From Kutzneria sp. (GTDB lineage: Bacteria > Actinomycetota > Actinomycetes > Mycobacteriales > Pseudonocardiaceae), in contig JAFAZC010000116.1 of assembly GCA_019239965.1 (NCBI GenBank), forward strand, positions 1 to 39,842: DNA of 39,842 nt, written 5' to 3'. Both the position numbers and the translations under genes were made by a program. Below the pieces are notes generated by a model. That model was not told the DNA's origin. It saw only the letters and a list, made by a program, of their open reading frames with translations, and ran no database searches. Shown in pieces: positions 18,919-27,635 of this stretch. How positions within the stretch are numbered: the first letter of the stretch is position 1; every line of letters starts with the position of its first letter.

Positions 18919-21089
18919 CGAGCTGCGCACCTGCCGCCGATCAGACGGCGCGACTGTTGTCCGGAGAGCACCACGATCCACATTCACTGCTCGGCGCACA
19001 CCCGCACGCCGACGGCACGGTGATCCGCGCGCTGCGGCCGGGCGCGCGCGGTGTCTCGGTGCTGATGGGCGATGCCCGCCACGAGTTGTCCCCCGTCGCG
19101 GACGGCCTGTTCGCGGCGGTCGTCCCGCACGAGCCCGGCGACTACCGGCTCGAGGTCGACTACGGCGACGGTGATGTCGTGCTCGCCGACGACCCGTACC
19201 GGTGGCTGCCGACCATTGGCGAGCTCGACCTGCACCTGATCAGCGAGGGCCGGCACGAACGGCTGTGGGAGGTGCTCGGGGCGCACCGCCGGTGCTACGA
19301 GACACCAGGTGGCCCGGTCGAGGGCACCTCCTTCGCCGTCTGGGCACCGAGCGCGCGGGGCGTGCGGGTGTGCGGCGACTTCGACGGTTGGGATGGGCGC
19401 GCGAATCCCCTGCGCTCGTTGGGATCGTCGGGTGTGTGGGAGGTTTTCCTGCCCGGGGTTCCCACCGGCAGCCAGTACAAGTTCCGGCTGCTCGGCCAGG
19501 ACGGTCGGTGGCACGAGAAAGCCGATCCGCTCGCCTTCGCCACCGAGCTGCCGCCGGCGACCGCGTCGGTCGTGTACCAGTCGGAATACATCTGGCACGA
19601 CGAGGGGTGGCTGACCGCCCGGGACCGGTCGGAGCCTCTGCGCCAGCCGGTGAGCATCTACGAGGTGCACCTCGAGTCATGGCGGCGCGGTCTTGGCTAC
19701 CGTGAACTCGCCGAGCAGTTGGCCGACTACGTCGTCGACGCCGGGTTCACTCACGTCGAACTGCTTCCCGTTGCCGGACATCCCTTCGCCGGCTCGTGGG
19801 GATATCAGGTGACCTCGTACTACGCTCCGACGCCAAGGCTGGGAACTCCCGACGAGTTCCGGTACTTCGTCGATCACCTGCACCAGCGCGGGGTCGGCGT
19901 GATCGTGGACTGGGTGCCGGCGCATTTCCCGCGCGACGAATGGGCGCTGGCCCGCTTCGACGGAACCCCGCTCTACGAGCACGCGGACCCGCGCCGCGGC
20001 GAGCACCCCGACTGGGGCACCTACGTGTTCGACTTCGGTCGCAACGAGGTCCGCAACTTCCTCGTGGCCAACGCGCTGTACTGGTTCGAGGAGTTCCACG
20101 TCGACGGGCTGCGAGTCGACGCCGTGGCCTCGATGCTGTACCTGGACTACTCCCGGCACGACGGGCAGTGGGTGCCCAACGCCAAGGGAGGGCGCGAGAA
20201 CTTGGACGCCGTACGGTTTCTGCAGGAACTCAACGCGACTGTCTACAAGCGATACCGAGGCGTCATGATGATTGCCGAGGAGTCCACCGCATGGCCGGGG
20301 GTCAGCAGGTCGACGCATCTGGGCGGGCTGGGCTTCGGCCTGAAATGGAACATGGGGTGGATGCACGACACGCTGCGCTACCTCGGCCACGACCCGGTGC
20401 ACCGGGCGTACCACCACAACGAGATGACGTTCTCGCTGATGTACGCCTGGAGCGAGAACTTCGTACTTCCGCTGTCCCACGACGAGGTGGTGCACGGAAA
20501 GGGCTCCCTGTGGGCACGGATGCCAGGCGACGACTGGAACAAGGCGGCCGGCCTGCGGTCCCTGCTGGCCTACATGTGGGCCCACCCCGGCAAACAGCTG
20601 CTGTTCATGGGCGGGGAGTTCGGCCAGGCCGGGGAGTGGTCCGAACGAAGATCGCTGGACTGGCACCTGCTGGAGTCGCCGCTGCACTGCGGAATACGCA
20701 AACTGGTCACCGACCTGAACAGGGTCTACCGGGAGCGGGCCGCGCTGCACACGCTGGACACCGACCCGGCCGGATTCTCCTGGATCGACGCCAACGATGC
20801 CAACGGCAACGTGCTGTCGTTCCTGCGACACGGCGACGACGGCTCGGTGCTGGCCTGCGTGGCCAACTTCGCCGGCATGCCGCATCGCGACTACCGGATC
20901 GGTCTGCCCAAGACCGGAGTCTGGCGTGAGGTCGTCAACACCGACTCGCCGGTCTACGGCGGTTCGGGCTGGGGCAACCTGGGTGAGGTGGACGCCACCG
21001 CCGCGCCGTGGCATGGGCGACCCGCCTCGGCGGTGCTGCAGCTTCCCCCTGCCGGCGTGATTTGGCTGGTGCCGGAGGATTCGGGCTGA
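18915..21089 (+). CDS. glgB: 1,4-alpha-glucan branching enzyme
   Basis: The 724-residue protein has an N1 domain ([15 protein letters not shown]), a CBM48 domain ([20 protein letters not shown]) and a GH13_9 barrel. Nucleophile Asp402 is in [16 protein letters not shown], acid/base Glu455 in [12 protein letters not shown], and region IV is [14 protein letters not shown]. It introduces alpha-1,6 branches into glucan made by GlgE (or GlgA). GTG at 18915 overlaps the mak stop and has AAGGAG 6 nt upstream. The last 136 bp are overlapped on the other strand by the histidine kinase frame. Confidence 0.96.
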   Translation: MTSCAPAADQTARLLSGEHHDPHSLLGAHPHADGTVIRALRPGARGVSVLMGDARHELSPVADGLFAAVVPHEPGDYRLEVDYGDGDVVLADDPYRWLPTIGELDLHLISEGRHERLWEVLGAHRRCYETPGGPVEGTSFAVWAPSARGVRVCGDFDGWDGRANPLRSLGSSGVWEVFLPGVPTGSQYKFRLLGQDGRWHEKADPLAFATELPPATASVVYQSEYIWHDEGWLTARDRSEPLRQPVSIYEVHLESWRRGLGYRELAEQLADYVVDAGFTHVELLPVAGHPFAGSWGYQVTSYYAPTPRLGTPDEFRYFVDHLHQRGVGVIVDWVPAHFPRDEWALARFDGTPLYEHADPRRGEHPDWGTYVFDFGRNEVRNFLVANALYWFEEFHVDGLRVDAVASMLYLDYSRHDGQWVPNAKGGRENLDAVRFLQELNATVYKRYRGVMMIAEESTAWPGVSRSTHLGGLGFGLKWNMGWMHDTLRYLGHDPVHRAYHHNEMTFSLMYAWSENFVLPLSHDEVVHGKGSLWARMPGDDWNKAAGLRSLLAYMWAHPGKQLLFMGGEFGQAGEWSERRSLDWHLLESPLHCGIRKLVTDLNRVYRERAALHTLDTDPAGFSWIDANDANGNVLSFLRHGDDGSVLACVANFAGMPHRDYRIGLPKTGVWREVVNTDSPVYGGSGWGNLGEVDATAAPWHGRPASAVLQLPPAGVIWLVPEDSG

Positions 21090-22276
21090 CCTGCGCCAGC
21101 GGAGTCGCCGCGCCCGAACACGCAACGAACGCTGAGGCCACCGTCGGGGTTGGGGCGCGCGTGCAATGCGCCGCCATGCGCTTCGACGATCGACCGCACG
21201 ATGGACAGTCCGAGTCCGGCTCCTCCGTCGGAACGGACGCGGTCGGCGTGTAACCGCCGGAAGGGCTCGAATAGAGCGGGAACGGCTTCCTCGGGGACGG
21301 TCGGACCGGTGTTGGTCACCGTCAGGCCGGTCGAGTCGGCGCACACGGCGACCGTCCCGCCTTGGAGGTTGTGGCGGATCGCGTTGTGCACCAGGTTGGT
21401 GACCAGGTGGCACAGCAGCACGGGATCGCCCAGGGTGGTCAGAGGTCTGATCTCCGTCTCGACGGTGACATCCCGGTTCTCCGCGGTCGTCGCCAGGTCG
21501 CGCACGACGTTGGTGACCAGTTCGGCCATGTCGACGGATTCGCGGCGGGTCAGCCCACGATCACTGGTCGCCAGAAGCAGCAGGCTGTCGATCAGGTGCT
21601 CGCTGCGGCGGTTGACCGTGAGCAGCTGGTCTCTGACCGCGACGATCTTGTCAGGGTCCTGGGGCGGTTCCTCGAGTTCGATTTGGAGTGTGGCACGGCT
21701 GATCGCCAGTGGGGTGCGCAGTTCGTGTGCCGCGTTGGCGATGAATCGCCGCTGGCTGTCGAAGGCGGCGTCCAGACGCCCGAGAAGCGCGTCGAAGGTG
21801 TCGGCCAGCTCCTTGAGTTCGTCGGCGGGTCCGTCCAGAGCAATACGTTCGTGCAGGTTGTTCGCTGAGATGCGGCGGGCCGACGCGGTCATCCGGTGGA
21901 CGGGACGCGGCGCCCTTCCCGCCATCCACCACCCAAGACCGATGGCCACCACGACCATGACCGCCAGCGACAGCACCGAGTCGACCAGGAGTTCGTTGAG
22001 CAGCGCGTCGGAGAAGCTGCTGGTCTTGGTCAGTGGCAGCATCTTGTCCGTTGGCGAACTGGTCGCCGCCGGGCAGGGCAGGCCGAGATCGGACCGACAT
22101 GCGGGCAACTCGGCGATGACGATCGCGCCGATCTTTCCGGGAAGGCGGCTCTGCACGAGCAGATAGGTCAGGCTGATGACCACGACACCGGCCGCCAGGG
22201 TCACCAGGCCGTACAGTAGGGCGAGCCTGGTTCTCGCCCTTGGCCGAAATAGGCGGCGAACCGGGGAGCGACTCAT
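20954..22276 (-). CDS. Sensor histidine kinase with unusual C-terminal tail
   Basis: ATG at 22276 overlaps the response-regulator stop in ATGA, giving 440 residues. There are two membrane helices (about residues 17-40 and 100-122) around a short extracellular loop with two cysteines ([13 protein letters not shown]). A HAMP-like linker follows, then the H box [16 protein letters not shown] (His184), an N box [13 protein letters not shown] and a G box [21 protein letters not shown]. The ATPase domain ends near VRCVFGRG; about 48 more residues ([12 protein letters not shown] and on) run antisense into glgB. The neighbouring regulator is its expected partner. The signal is unknown. Confidence 0.9.
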   Translation of the reverse strand: MSRSPVRRLFRPRARTRLALLYGLVTLAAGVVVISLTYLLVQSRLPGKIGAIVIAELPACRSDLGLPCPAATSSPTDKMLPLTKTSSFSDALLNELLVDSVLSLAVMVVVAIGLGWWMAGRAPRPVHRMTASARRISANNLHERIALDGPADELKELADTFDALLGRLDAAFDSQRRFIANAAHELRTPLAISRATLQIELEEPPQDPDKIVAVRDQLLTVNRRSEHLIDSLLLLATSDRGLTRRESVDMAELVTNVVRDLATTAENRDVTVETEIRPLTTLGDPVLLCHLVTNLVHNAIRHNLQGGTVAVCADSTGLTVTNTGPTVPEEAVPALFEPFRRLHADRVRSDGGAGLGLSIVRSIVEAHGGALHARPNPDGGLSVRCVFGRGDSAGAGQPESSGTSQITPAGGSCSTAEAGRPCHGAAVASTSPRLPQPEPP

Positions 22277-22926
22277 ATCCGGTACCCGACGCGTGGCACG
22301 GTCTCGATCAGCGGTGGAGCACCGAGTTTGGCGCGGAGTTTGCTGACGGTGACCCGCACCGCGTTGGTGAACGGGTCGGTGTTGGCGTCCCATATCTGGT
22401 CCAGGATCTGCTCGGTACTGACGACGACGCCGGGGTTGGTCATGAGGACCTCCAGCACACCGAACTCCTTCGGTGACAGGCGTAGATGCCGTCCATCTCT
22501 GGACGCCTGGTGACGCGGCAAGTCGACCATCACACCGCGGTGCTCGAGGACCGGAGCGGTGGCTGGCTGGGCGCGCCGTGCCAGTGCCCTGACCCTGGCC
22601 ACCAGTTCCGGGTACTCGAACGGCTTGCCGAGATAGTCGTCGGCGCCAAGATCGAGCCCGGCCACCCTGTCGTCCAGGGTGGTGGAAGCGGTGAGCATGA
22701 GCACCCTGCTGTGGCCGCCCTCCAAGACGATCCGTCGGCAGATGTCGTCGCCGCGTACGCCGGGCAGGTCACGGTCGAGCACCAGCACGTCATAGGGATT
22801 GACCGCGAGTAGCTCCAGTGCCTCGTCCCCGGTGTAGGCCACGTCGACGGCCATCGACTTTCGGCGCAGGCCGGTCGCCACCTGGTCAGCCAGCAGTGCT
22901 TCGTCCTCGACGACCAGTACCCTCAT
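22273..22926 (-). CDS. OmpR/PhoB-family response regulator
   Basis: The 217-residue protein has a receiver domain with acidic pocket VVEDEALLAD, phospho-acceptor Asp51 in VLVLDRDLPGVRGDD, Thr in MLTAST and Lys in YLGKPFEYPEL. The C-terminal winged helix has RLSPKEFGVLEVLMTNPG and [30 protein letters not shown], the standard OmpR/PhoB DNA-binding end. ATG at 22926 has AGGAGG 4 nt upstream; a TTG start one codon earlier is less likely. It precedes and overlaps the kinase gene. It is divergent from two small secreted-protein genes, which are its most obvious candidate targets. Confidence 0.94.
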   Translation of the reverse strand: MRVLVVEDEALLADQVATGLRRKSMAVDVAYTGDEALELLAVNPYDVLVLDRDLPGVRGDDICRRIVLEGGHSRVLMLTASTTLDDRVAGLDLGADDYLGKPFEYPELVARVRALARRAQPATAPVLEHRGVMVDLPRHQASRDGRHLRLSPKEFGVLEVLMTNPGVVVSTEQILDQIWDANTDPFTNAVRVTVSKLRAKLGAPPLIETVPRVGYRI

Positions 22927-22969
22927 CAACCCTCCTGGAGCGCGCGGTGCTTATCTCTAACACAAAATT

Positions 22970-23011
22970 GGTTTCGAAAACATAAACGACTTCAGAAACG
23001 TTTTCGCAACC
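22970..23011. promoter_or_regulatory. Long inverted repeat between regulator and secreted-protein genes
   Basis: GGTTTCGAAAAC (22970-22981) and GTTTTCGCAACC (23000-23011) are inverted copies matching at 11 of 12 positions with an 18-nt spacer. Centres are 30 bp apart, close to three helical turns. The stretch is AT-rich against a GC-rich background and lies in the 163-bp divergent promoter region. An AAACGTTT palindrome sits at 22996-23003. It is a candidate response-regulator site; regulator identity is inference. Confidence 0.55.
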
Positions 23012-23089
23012 GGTGTCCCACTACCTTCAGCTCCCGCAACACACCGCTGTCGACAGCCCGCCGGCAGTAACGAAACTGGGAGTATTTCC

Positions 23090-23209
23090 ATGTCTTTCTC
23101 ACGAATCACCAAGATCGCCGCCATCGGAGCCTTCGCCGTCGCCATCCCCCTGGCGATCGGAGCACCCGCATTCGCCACGACACCACCAGATGCCCATCAG
23201 ACCGTCGCA
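23090..23209 (+). repeat. 5' duplicated segment, first copy
   Basis: These 120 bp match 23500-23619 with 4 mismatches; the first 72 bp are identical. The segment encodes the start, signal peptide and first mature residues of the secreted protein. Beyond it the two genes diverge sharply. Confidence 0.85.
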
Positions 23210-23449
23210 CACCACCTCACGGCACACCAGCCGAACAAGAGAATTGTTTTCTTCCGTGACGGACTAGGCCCGACCCAAATCGCCGCCGTCGACGCCGCAG
23301 CGGATGGCGCGAAGGCGGCGCTGCGAGACTACGAAACGCGGACGGGCGCCTTCTGCAGCAGCGACATCGTCGGCCCAATCACTGCCAACCAGGTCGGACC
23401 CCAGCTGTGGCATGCCACCGCCCAGCTGACCGCGGAGTGCTCAGCCTGA
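23090..23449 (+). CDS. Small secreted protein, copy 1 of tandem pair
   Basis: The 119-residue protein has a signal peptide (MSFSRITKIAAIGAFAVAIP and on, predicted cleavage after PAFA near residue 29) and a mature domain of about 90 residues. The mature part ends in NQVGPQLWHATAQLTAECSA and has two cysteines, in GAFCSSDI and TAEC, likely a disulfide. GGGAG lies before the ATG. No known family is recognised. It is divergent from the two-component system and followed 50 bp later by a paralogue. Extracellular location is inferred from the signal peptide; function is unknown. Confidence 0.85.
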   Translation: MSFSRITKIAAIGAFAVAIPLAIGAPAFATTPPDAHQTVAHHLTAHQPNKRIVFFRDGLGPTQIAAVDAAADGAKAALRDYETRTGAFCSSDIVGPITANQVGPQLWHATAQLTAECSA

Positions 23450-23499
23450 TCCGCACCCACCATCGATCAGTTCTGAACGCCACCATCGAAAGGATCTCC

Positions 23500-23619
23500 A
23501 TGTCTTTCTCACGAATCACCAAGATCGCCGCCATCGGAGCCTTCGCCGTCGCCATCCCCCTGGCGATCGGAACACCCGCATTCGCCACGACATCAACAGA
23601 TGCCCATCAGACCGTGGCA
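23500..23619 (+). repeat. 5' duplicated segment, second copy
   Basis: Partner of 23090-23209, offset by 410 bp. Identity ends where copy 1 has extra bases encoding HHLTA. Confidence 0.85.
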
Positions 23620-23850
23620 CACCAACCGAACAACAAGGTCATCGTCACCTTCACCGCCGACGCGGACGGCCCAACCGCGCACTCCGCAGTCGATGCCGCC
23701 AAGTTCGGCATCGATGTGAAAATCAAGAACTACCAGTATGCGACCGGCGGGATCTGCGTGGTCCCGACGTCGTATCCGGTGGTAGCAACCCAGATCGGAC
23801 CCGAATTGTGGCACGCAACCGCCACCGTGACGGCCACCTGCACACGCTGA
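23500..23850 (+). CDS. Small secreted protein, copy 2 of tandem pair
   Basis: The 116-residue protein starts at ATG 23500 with AAAGGA upstream. Its signal peptide is almost identical to copy 1. The mature part aligns with copy 1 but with only roughly 40 percent identity by eye, keeping AVDAA, a central aromatic stretch, two cysteines (GGICVVP and TATC) and QIGPELWHATATVTA. This indicates the same fold with diverged surface. A strong terminator follows at 23863-23899, so copies 1 and 2 probably form one transcription unit. Family and function are unknown. Confidence 0.85.
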   Translation: MSFSRITKIAAIGAFAVAIPLAIGTPAFATTSTDAHQTVAHQPNNKVIVTFTADADGPTAHSAVDAAKFGIDVKIKNYQYATGGICVVPTSYPVVATQIGPELWHATATVTATCTR

Positions 23851-23862
23851 TCCAAGTACGAC

Positions 23863-23899
23863 AGGGTGGGGGCCCGGACCGACGTCTCGCCCCCACCCT
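23863..23899 (+). terminator. Hairpin terminator after the secreted-protein pair
   Basis: AGGGTGGGGGC (23863-23873) and GCCCCCACCCT (23889-23899) form a perfect 11-bp stem with a 15-nt loop, 13 nt past the stop of copy 2. It is followed by a T-containing but not T-run sequence, typical of actinobacterial terminators. Confidence 0.8.
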
Positions 23900-23966
23900 T
23901 GCTTATGCTTGCTGGACGGGGCGAACCGCGACGTCCGAAGCCGTCAGGAGAGAGTGGGGAGACGAC

Positions 23967-25127
23967 GTGACACAGGTGCGTCCCTTTCGCAGCGTCACTC
24001 CCCCTGACCAGATAGACGACCTGCGCGAGCGGCTGGCGCACACCCGGCTGGCGCCCGCATTATCGGGTCCTGAGTGGACATGCGGCACACCGCCCGGCTA
24101 CTTGGCCGAACTGCTGACGTACTGGCGCGAGGATTTCGACTGGTTCGCCGCCGAGCGCCGGCTCAACGAACTGCCGCAGTTCCTAGCCGAGGTGGGCGAC
24201 TGCACACTGCACTTCGTGCACGCGAGGGGTGTCGGCTCGCGGCCGTTCCCGCTGCTGTTCACCCATGGCTGGCCCGGTTCGTTCTGGGAAGTACACAAGA
24301 TCATCGGTCCGCTGACCGATCCGGAGGCATACGGCGGTGATCCCGCCGACGCCTTCGACGTGATCGCCCCCAGCCTTCCCGGTTACGGGTTCTCGCCGCA
24401 TCCCGGACGGCCTGGACTGAGCCCGAAGGCCGTCGGTGACCTGTTCGACCGGCTGATGGTCGAGGTGCTCGGCTATCCGCGTTATGGCGCACAGGGCGGC
24501 GACTGGGGCGCGGTGGTCACCACCTGCCTCGGCCGCTACCACGAGCGGACGGTGGCGGGTATCCACCTGAACATGGCGGCGGCGAGGCCTGTGCTCAACG
24601 AGGAGTCCGCACCGCTGAGTCCAGCCGAGCAGGAGTTCGTCGACAGCCAGGCCTCGTGGCGCGCCGAGGAGGGCGGCTACGCGCACATCCAGGGAACCAG
24701 GCCAGCGACGCTGGCCGCCGGCCTGTCCGACTCCCCCGCCGGGCTCGCGGCGTGGATCGTGGAGAAGTTCCGCGCCTGGAGCGACTGCGGCGGCGACGTG
24801 GAGTCAACGTTCAGCAAGGACGATCTGCTGACCACCATCACGCTCTACTGGCTGACCAACACCATCGGCACCTCCATCCGGCTGTACTACGAGGCTCACC
24901 AGGACCGGGCGAACTCACCGATTCAACCCTGCTATGTCGGGACACCGACCGGATTCGCCAGCTTTCCGCGGGAACTGTCCGTGCCGCCGAAACAGTGGGT
25001 GGAGCGCGCGTACAACCTGGTGCGATTCACCGAGTTCGACCGGGGCGGCCACTTCGCGGCGCTGGAGCGACCCGACGCGCTCGTGCACGAGATCAGGGAA
25101 TTCTTCCGCCCGCTGCGGCAGGGTTGA
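23967..25127 (+). CDS. Epoxide hydrolase (alpha/beta-hydrolase, EHN domain)
   Basis: GTG at 23967 with GGGGAG 5 nt upstream gives 386 residues. The N-terminal EHN segment (PFRSVTPPDQIDDLRERLAHTR, then WREDFDWFAAERRLN) is characteristic of microsomal-type epoxide hydrolases. The alpha/beta-hydrolase part has the oxyanion loop FTHGWPGSFWEVHK, nucleophile Asp in YGAQGGDWGAVVTT, and C-terminal FTEFDRGGHFAALERP with the catalytic His. It should hydrolyse epoxides to diols in the cytoplasm; the natural substrate is unknown. It stands alone after a terminator. Confidence 0.92.
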   Translation: MTQVRPFRSVTPPDQIDDLRERLAHTRLAPALSGPEWTCGTPPGYLAELLTYWREDFDWFAAERRLNELPQFLAEVGDCTLHFVHARGVGSRPFPLLFTHGWPGSFWEVHKIIGPLTDPEAYGGDPADAFDVIAPSLPGYGFSPHPGRPGLSPKAVGDLFDRLMVEVLGYPRYGAQGGDWGAVVTTCLGRYHERTVAGIHLNMAAARPVLNEESAPLSPAEQEFVDSQASWRAEEGGYAHIQGTRPATLAAGLSDSPAGLAAWIVEKFRAWSDCGGDVESTFSKDDLLTTITLYWLTNTIGTSIRLYYEAHQDRANSPIQPCYVGTPTGFASFPRELSVPPKQWVERAYNLVRFTEFDRGGHFAALERPDALVHEIREFFRPLRQG

Positions 25128-25185
25128 TCCGGACGGCGAACGCGGCATGCGGATCCCGCTCGACCACATCGAGCACGCCGGCCCG

Positions 25186-25191
25186 TAACAT
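25186..25191 (+). promoter_or_regulatory. Candidate -10 box TAACAT before the PRPP synthetase-like gene
   Basis: TAACAT lies 8 nt before the GTG at 25200, with no Shine-Dalgarno between. This fits a leaderless or near-leaderless transcript. Confidence 0.45.
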
Positions 25192-25199
25192 CTGAGCAC

Positions 25200-26141
25200 G
25201 TGCATGAGATCGCGGTCTTCAGCGGCAGCGCCCATCCCGAACTCGCGGCGAAAATCTGCGCGTACCTCGGTGTCCCGATCTGGCCGGTGCGCACCCAGCG
25301 CTTCGCCAACGACTGCCTCGAAGTGCAGTTGCAGGCCAACTGTCGGGAACGGGACGTGTTCCTCATCCAGCCCCTGGTACCACCGGTCCAGGAGAACCTG
25401 GTCGAACTGCTGCTGATGCTCGACGCGGCGCGCGGCGCGTCGGCCGCGCGGACCACTGCGGTGATCCCGCACTACTCCTACGCACGTTCGGACAAGAAGG
25501 ACATGCCGCGGGTGTCGGTCGGCGGCAGGCTGGTGGCCGACCTGCTGGCGACCGCGGGCGCGAGCCGGGTACTGACCATGACCCTGCACTCGCCGCAGGT
25601 GCACGGCTTCTTCAGTGTGCCCGTTGACCACCTGCATGCTCTTCGCGAACTGACGACTCACTTCCGCGAGTACGATTTGGACAACGCGGTGGTGGTCTCG
25701 CCCGACCTCGGCAACGCCAAGCCCGCAGCCGCCTTCGCCAAGATGGTCGGGGTGCCCGTCGCCGCCGGCGCCAAGCAGCGGTTCGCCGACGACAAGGTCG
25801 CCATCAGCTCGATCATCGGTGACGTAGAAGGCCGGGACGTGATCGTGCTCGACGACGAGATCGCCAAGGGCAGCACGGTGATCGAGCTAGTCGAGCGACT
25901 GCGGGAACGGCATGCGCGGTCGATCCGCGTCGCGTGCACCCACGGCCTGTTCACCGACGGGGCCACCGAACGGATCGGCGAGCTGCCGGAAGTAACCGAG
26001 ATAGTCTGCACCGACACCGTGCCGATCGGCAGGGACAAGCGACGGGACGGACTCACCGTTCTTTCGGTCGCGCCGGCGCTGGCGGAGGCCATCCGACGAA
26101 TCCACAATGGAGAATCGGTCAGCGCGTTGTTCAACACCTGA
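25200..26141 (+). CDS. Ribose-phosphate pyrophosphokinase-like protein, divergent
   Basis: The 313-residue protein has the two-lobe PRPP synthetase layout: N-terminal VFSGSAHPELAAKICAYLG, ATP-region YARSDKKDMPRVSVGGRLVADLLATAGA, VLTMTLHSPQVHGFFSVPVDHL, and the phosphoribosyl-binding loop VLDDEIAKGSTVIEL (Asp218-Asp219). Deviations from the usual bacterial enzyme are clear. SDKK replaces RQDKK or RQDRK, VSPDLGNAKPA replaces VSPDxGGxxRA, and the loop reads DDEIAKGST where DDMIDTGGT is usual. It may be a functional second PRPP synthetase of a divergent type or a related pyrophosphotransferase. GTG at 25200 is the assumed start. Confidence 0.82.
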   Translation: MHEIAVFSGSAHPELAAKICAYLGVPIWPVRTQRFANDCLEVQLQANCRERDVFLIQPLVPPVQENLVELLLMLDAARGASAARTTAVIPHYSYARSDKKDMPRVSVGGRLVADLLATAGASRVLTMTLHSPQVHGFFSVPVDHLHALRELTTHFREYDLDNAVVVSPDLGNAKPAAAFAKMVGVPVAAGAKQRFADDKVAISSIIGDVEGRDVIVLDDEIAKGSTVIELVERLRERHARSIRVACTHGLFTDGATERIGELPEVTEIVCTDTVPIGRDKRRDGLTVLSVAPALAEAIRRIHNGESVSALFNT

Positions 26142-26175
26142 ACCGCCAAGGCGGCCTGTGGGGCACACTGGATGG

Positions 26176-27558
26176 ATGCGGTGCCGGGACGGAATCTGTG
26201 CGACGGCACTGTCGTTCGCCATGATCACCACGGCGTGCACTGCCGTGGTGACGCCGGGTACGGCGGTGGCCAGAGACTCGGTGCTGTCCTCGTCGGTGGA
26301 CCCCTCGTTCGTCCACGGAACCGACGGTGGCGACACCGATCGGCTCGCCGCCACCGCGATCACCGACATCCAGGCGTTCTGGCGGGAGAGTTTCCCCACC
26401 CTGTCCGGCGGGACGTGGACGGACCTCTCCGGCGGGGTGTTCTCCGCCGACACCATCGACCAGAAGGCCACACCGCCGCCCTGCACGGGACGAGCCTCGG
26501 AGATCGAAGGCAACGCCTTCTACTGCGCCCGGAGCGATTCGATCGCCTGGGACCGGGCCTCCCTGCTTCCGGTGCTGCGGGACCGCTTCGGCGACGCGGC
26601 GGTCGTCCTCGTACTGGCGCACGAAATGGGGCACGCGGTCCAGAGCAGGTCCGGTCTCACCCCCGAGGTGGCGCAGGCCGACCCGCGGCGCTATCCGACG
26701 ATCCTGGTCGAGACCATGGCCGACTGCTACGCCGGAGCGTTCGTACGCTCGGTGACTGACGGCAAGTCGCCCCATCTGCGAATCGACGCGAGGCAACTGG
26801 ACAGGGCGCTGAGCGCCCTGGTCAGCTTCCGCGACCCTGCCGGAACCCCGCAGTCGTCCGCCAGCGCGCATGGCGACGCGTTCGACCGCGTCTCGGCCTT
26901 CCAGGACGGCTATCAGCAGGGCACGCGGACGTGTTTCGGCATGACGGTGACCAACCAGAGGTTCACCCAGCGCGGCTTCGCCAGCGGCAAGGATCTGGCT
27001 ACCGGAGGCAACCTCACACTCGCCGACCTACTCGGCCTGATCACGCCCGACCTCCGCGGCTACTTCGGGCGCATCGTCGTCGCGGCCGGGCGACCGTGGA
27101 CCGCTCCCCCGGTCACCCAGACCGACCGCACGCCCACCTGCTCAGGCGCAGACCAGGGGCCCGCCGCGTTCTGTGCCGACCGCCATTCGATCGTGCTCGG
27201 CACCCGGGGCGACACCCCCGCTCTGGTCTCGGACATCGGCGACTACGCGATCGGCACGCTGGTCGCGAGCCGGTTCGGGCTCGCCGCGCTGGCGGCGCTC
27301 GGCAAGCCGGTGCGGGGCGCGGACGCCGGACGGCAGGCGGTCTGTCTCGCGGGCTCGTACACCGCCTCGCTGCTGGCGTCTCCGGGCCCCACTGACCTCA
27401 CCCTTACCCCCGGTGACCTGGACGAGGCCGTGCAGCTGCTACTCGGCCACGACTTCGCCGCGAGGGACGTTGCCGGTCACGCCACCCTGACCGGATTCGC
27501 GCGGGTGAGCGCCTTCCGCGCCGGTTTCCGCGAGGGCCACACGGCCTGCGGGGTCTGA
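26176..27558 (+). CDS. Zinc metallopeptidase lipoprotein with degenerate second domain, copy A
   Basis: ATG at 26176 gives 460 residues with a lipobox ITTAC (Cys21), supporting this start over the longer frame from 26107. The first domain has NAFYCARSDSIAWDR, zinc motif LAHEMGHAVQ (His149, Glu150, His153) and ETMADCYAGAF with the likely third ligand Glu, as in the neutral zinc metallopeptidase family (YpfJ-like). The second half repeats the layout (AFCADRHSIVLG, GDYAIGTLVASRFG, AVCLAGSYTASL, GFARVSAFRAGFREGHTAC) without HExxH. It should be anchored outside the membrane. It is a paralogue of the gene at 28842. Substrate unknown. Confidence 0.85.
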   Translation: MRCRDGICATALSFAMITTACTAVVTPGTAVARDSVLSSSVDPSFVHGTDGGDTDRLAATAITDIQAFWRESFPTLSGGTWTDLSGGVFSADTIDQKATPPPCTGRASEIEGNAFYCARSDSIAWDRASLLPVLRDRFGDAAVVLVLAHEMGHAVQSRSGLTPEVAQADPRRYPTILVETMADCYAGAFVRSVTDGKSPHLRIDARQLDRALSALVSFRDPAGTPQSSASAHGDAFDRVSAFQDGYQQGTRTCFGMTVTNQRFTQRGFASGKDLATGGNLTLADLLGLITPDLRGYFGRIVVAAGRPWTAPPVTQTDRTPTCSGADQGPAAFCADRHSIVLGTRGDTPALVSDIGDYAIGTLVASRFGLAALAALGKPVRGADAGRQAVCLAGSYTASLLASPGPTDLTLTPGDLDEAVQLLLGHDFAARDVAGHATLTGFARVSAFRAGFREGHTACGV

Positions 27559-27623
27559 GCACTGGCCGAACAGGAAGCGGCGCAACGTCCGATTCGTTCA
27601 AGACCAGACCGCCGGAGGGTGCT

Positions 27624-27629
27624 TACCGT
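27624..27629 (+). promoter_or_regulatory. Candidate -10 box TACCGT for the VOC gene
   Basis: TACCGT lies 6 nt before the ATG at 27636 and no ribosome site lies between, the spacing expected for a leaderless transcript starting at the ATG. Confidence 0.45.
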
Positions 27630-27635
27630 GCGGTC

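Noticed and set aside
19677..21413. Minus-strand open frame of 578 codons over glgB
   Set aside because: It is antisense to the well-supported branching enzyme, with no recognisable domain and biased Arg/Pro/Val composition.
25128..25188. Short frame ending MRIPLDHIEHAGP before the PRPP synthetase-like gene
   Set aside because: There is no ribosome site of its own, it is very short, and it overlaps the expected promoter.
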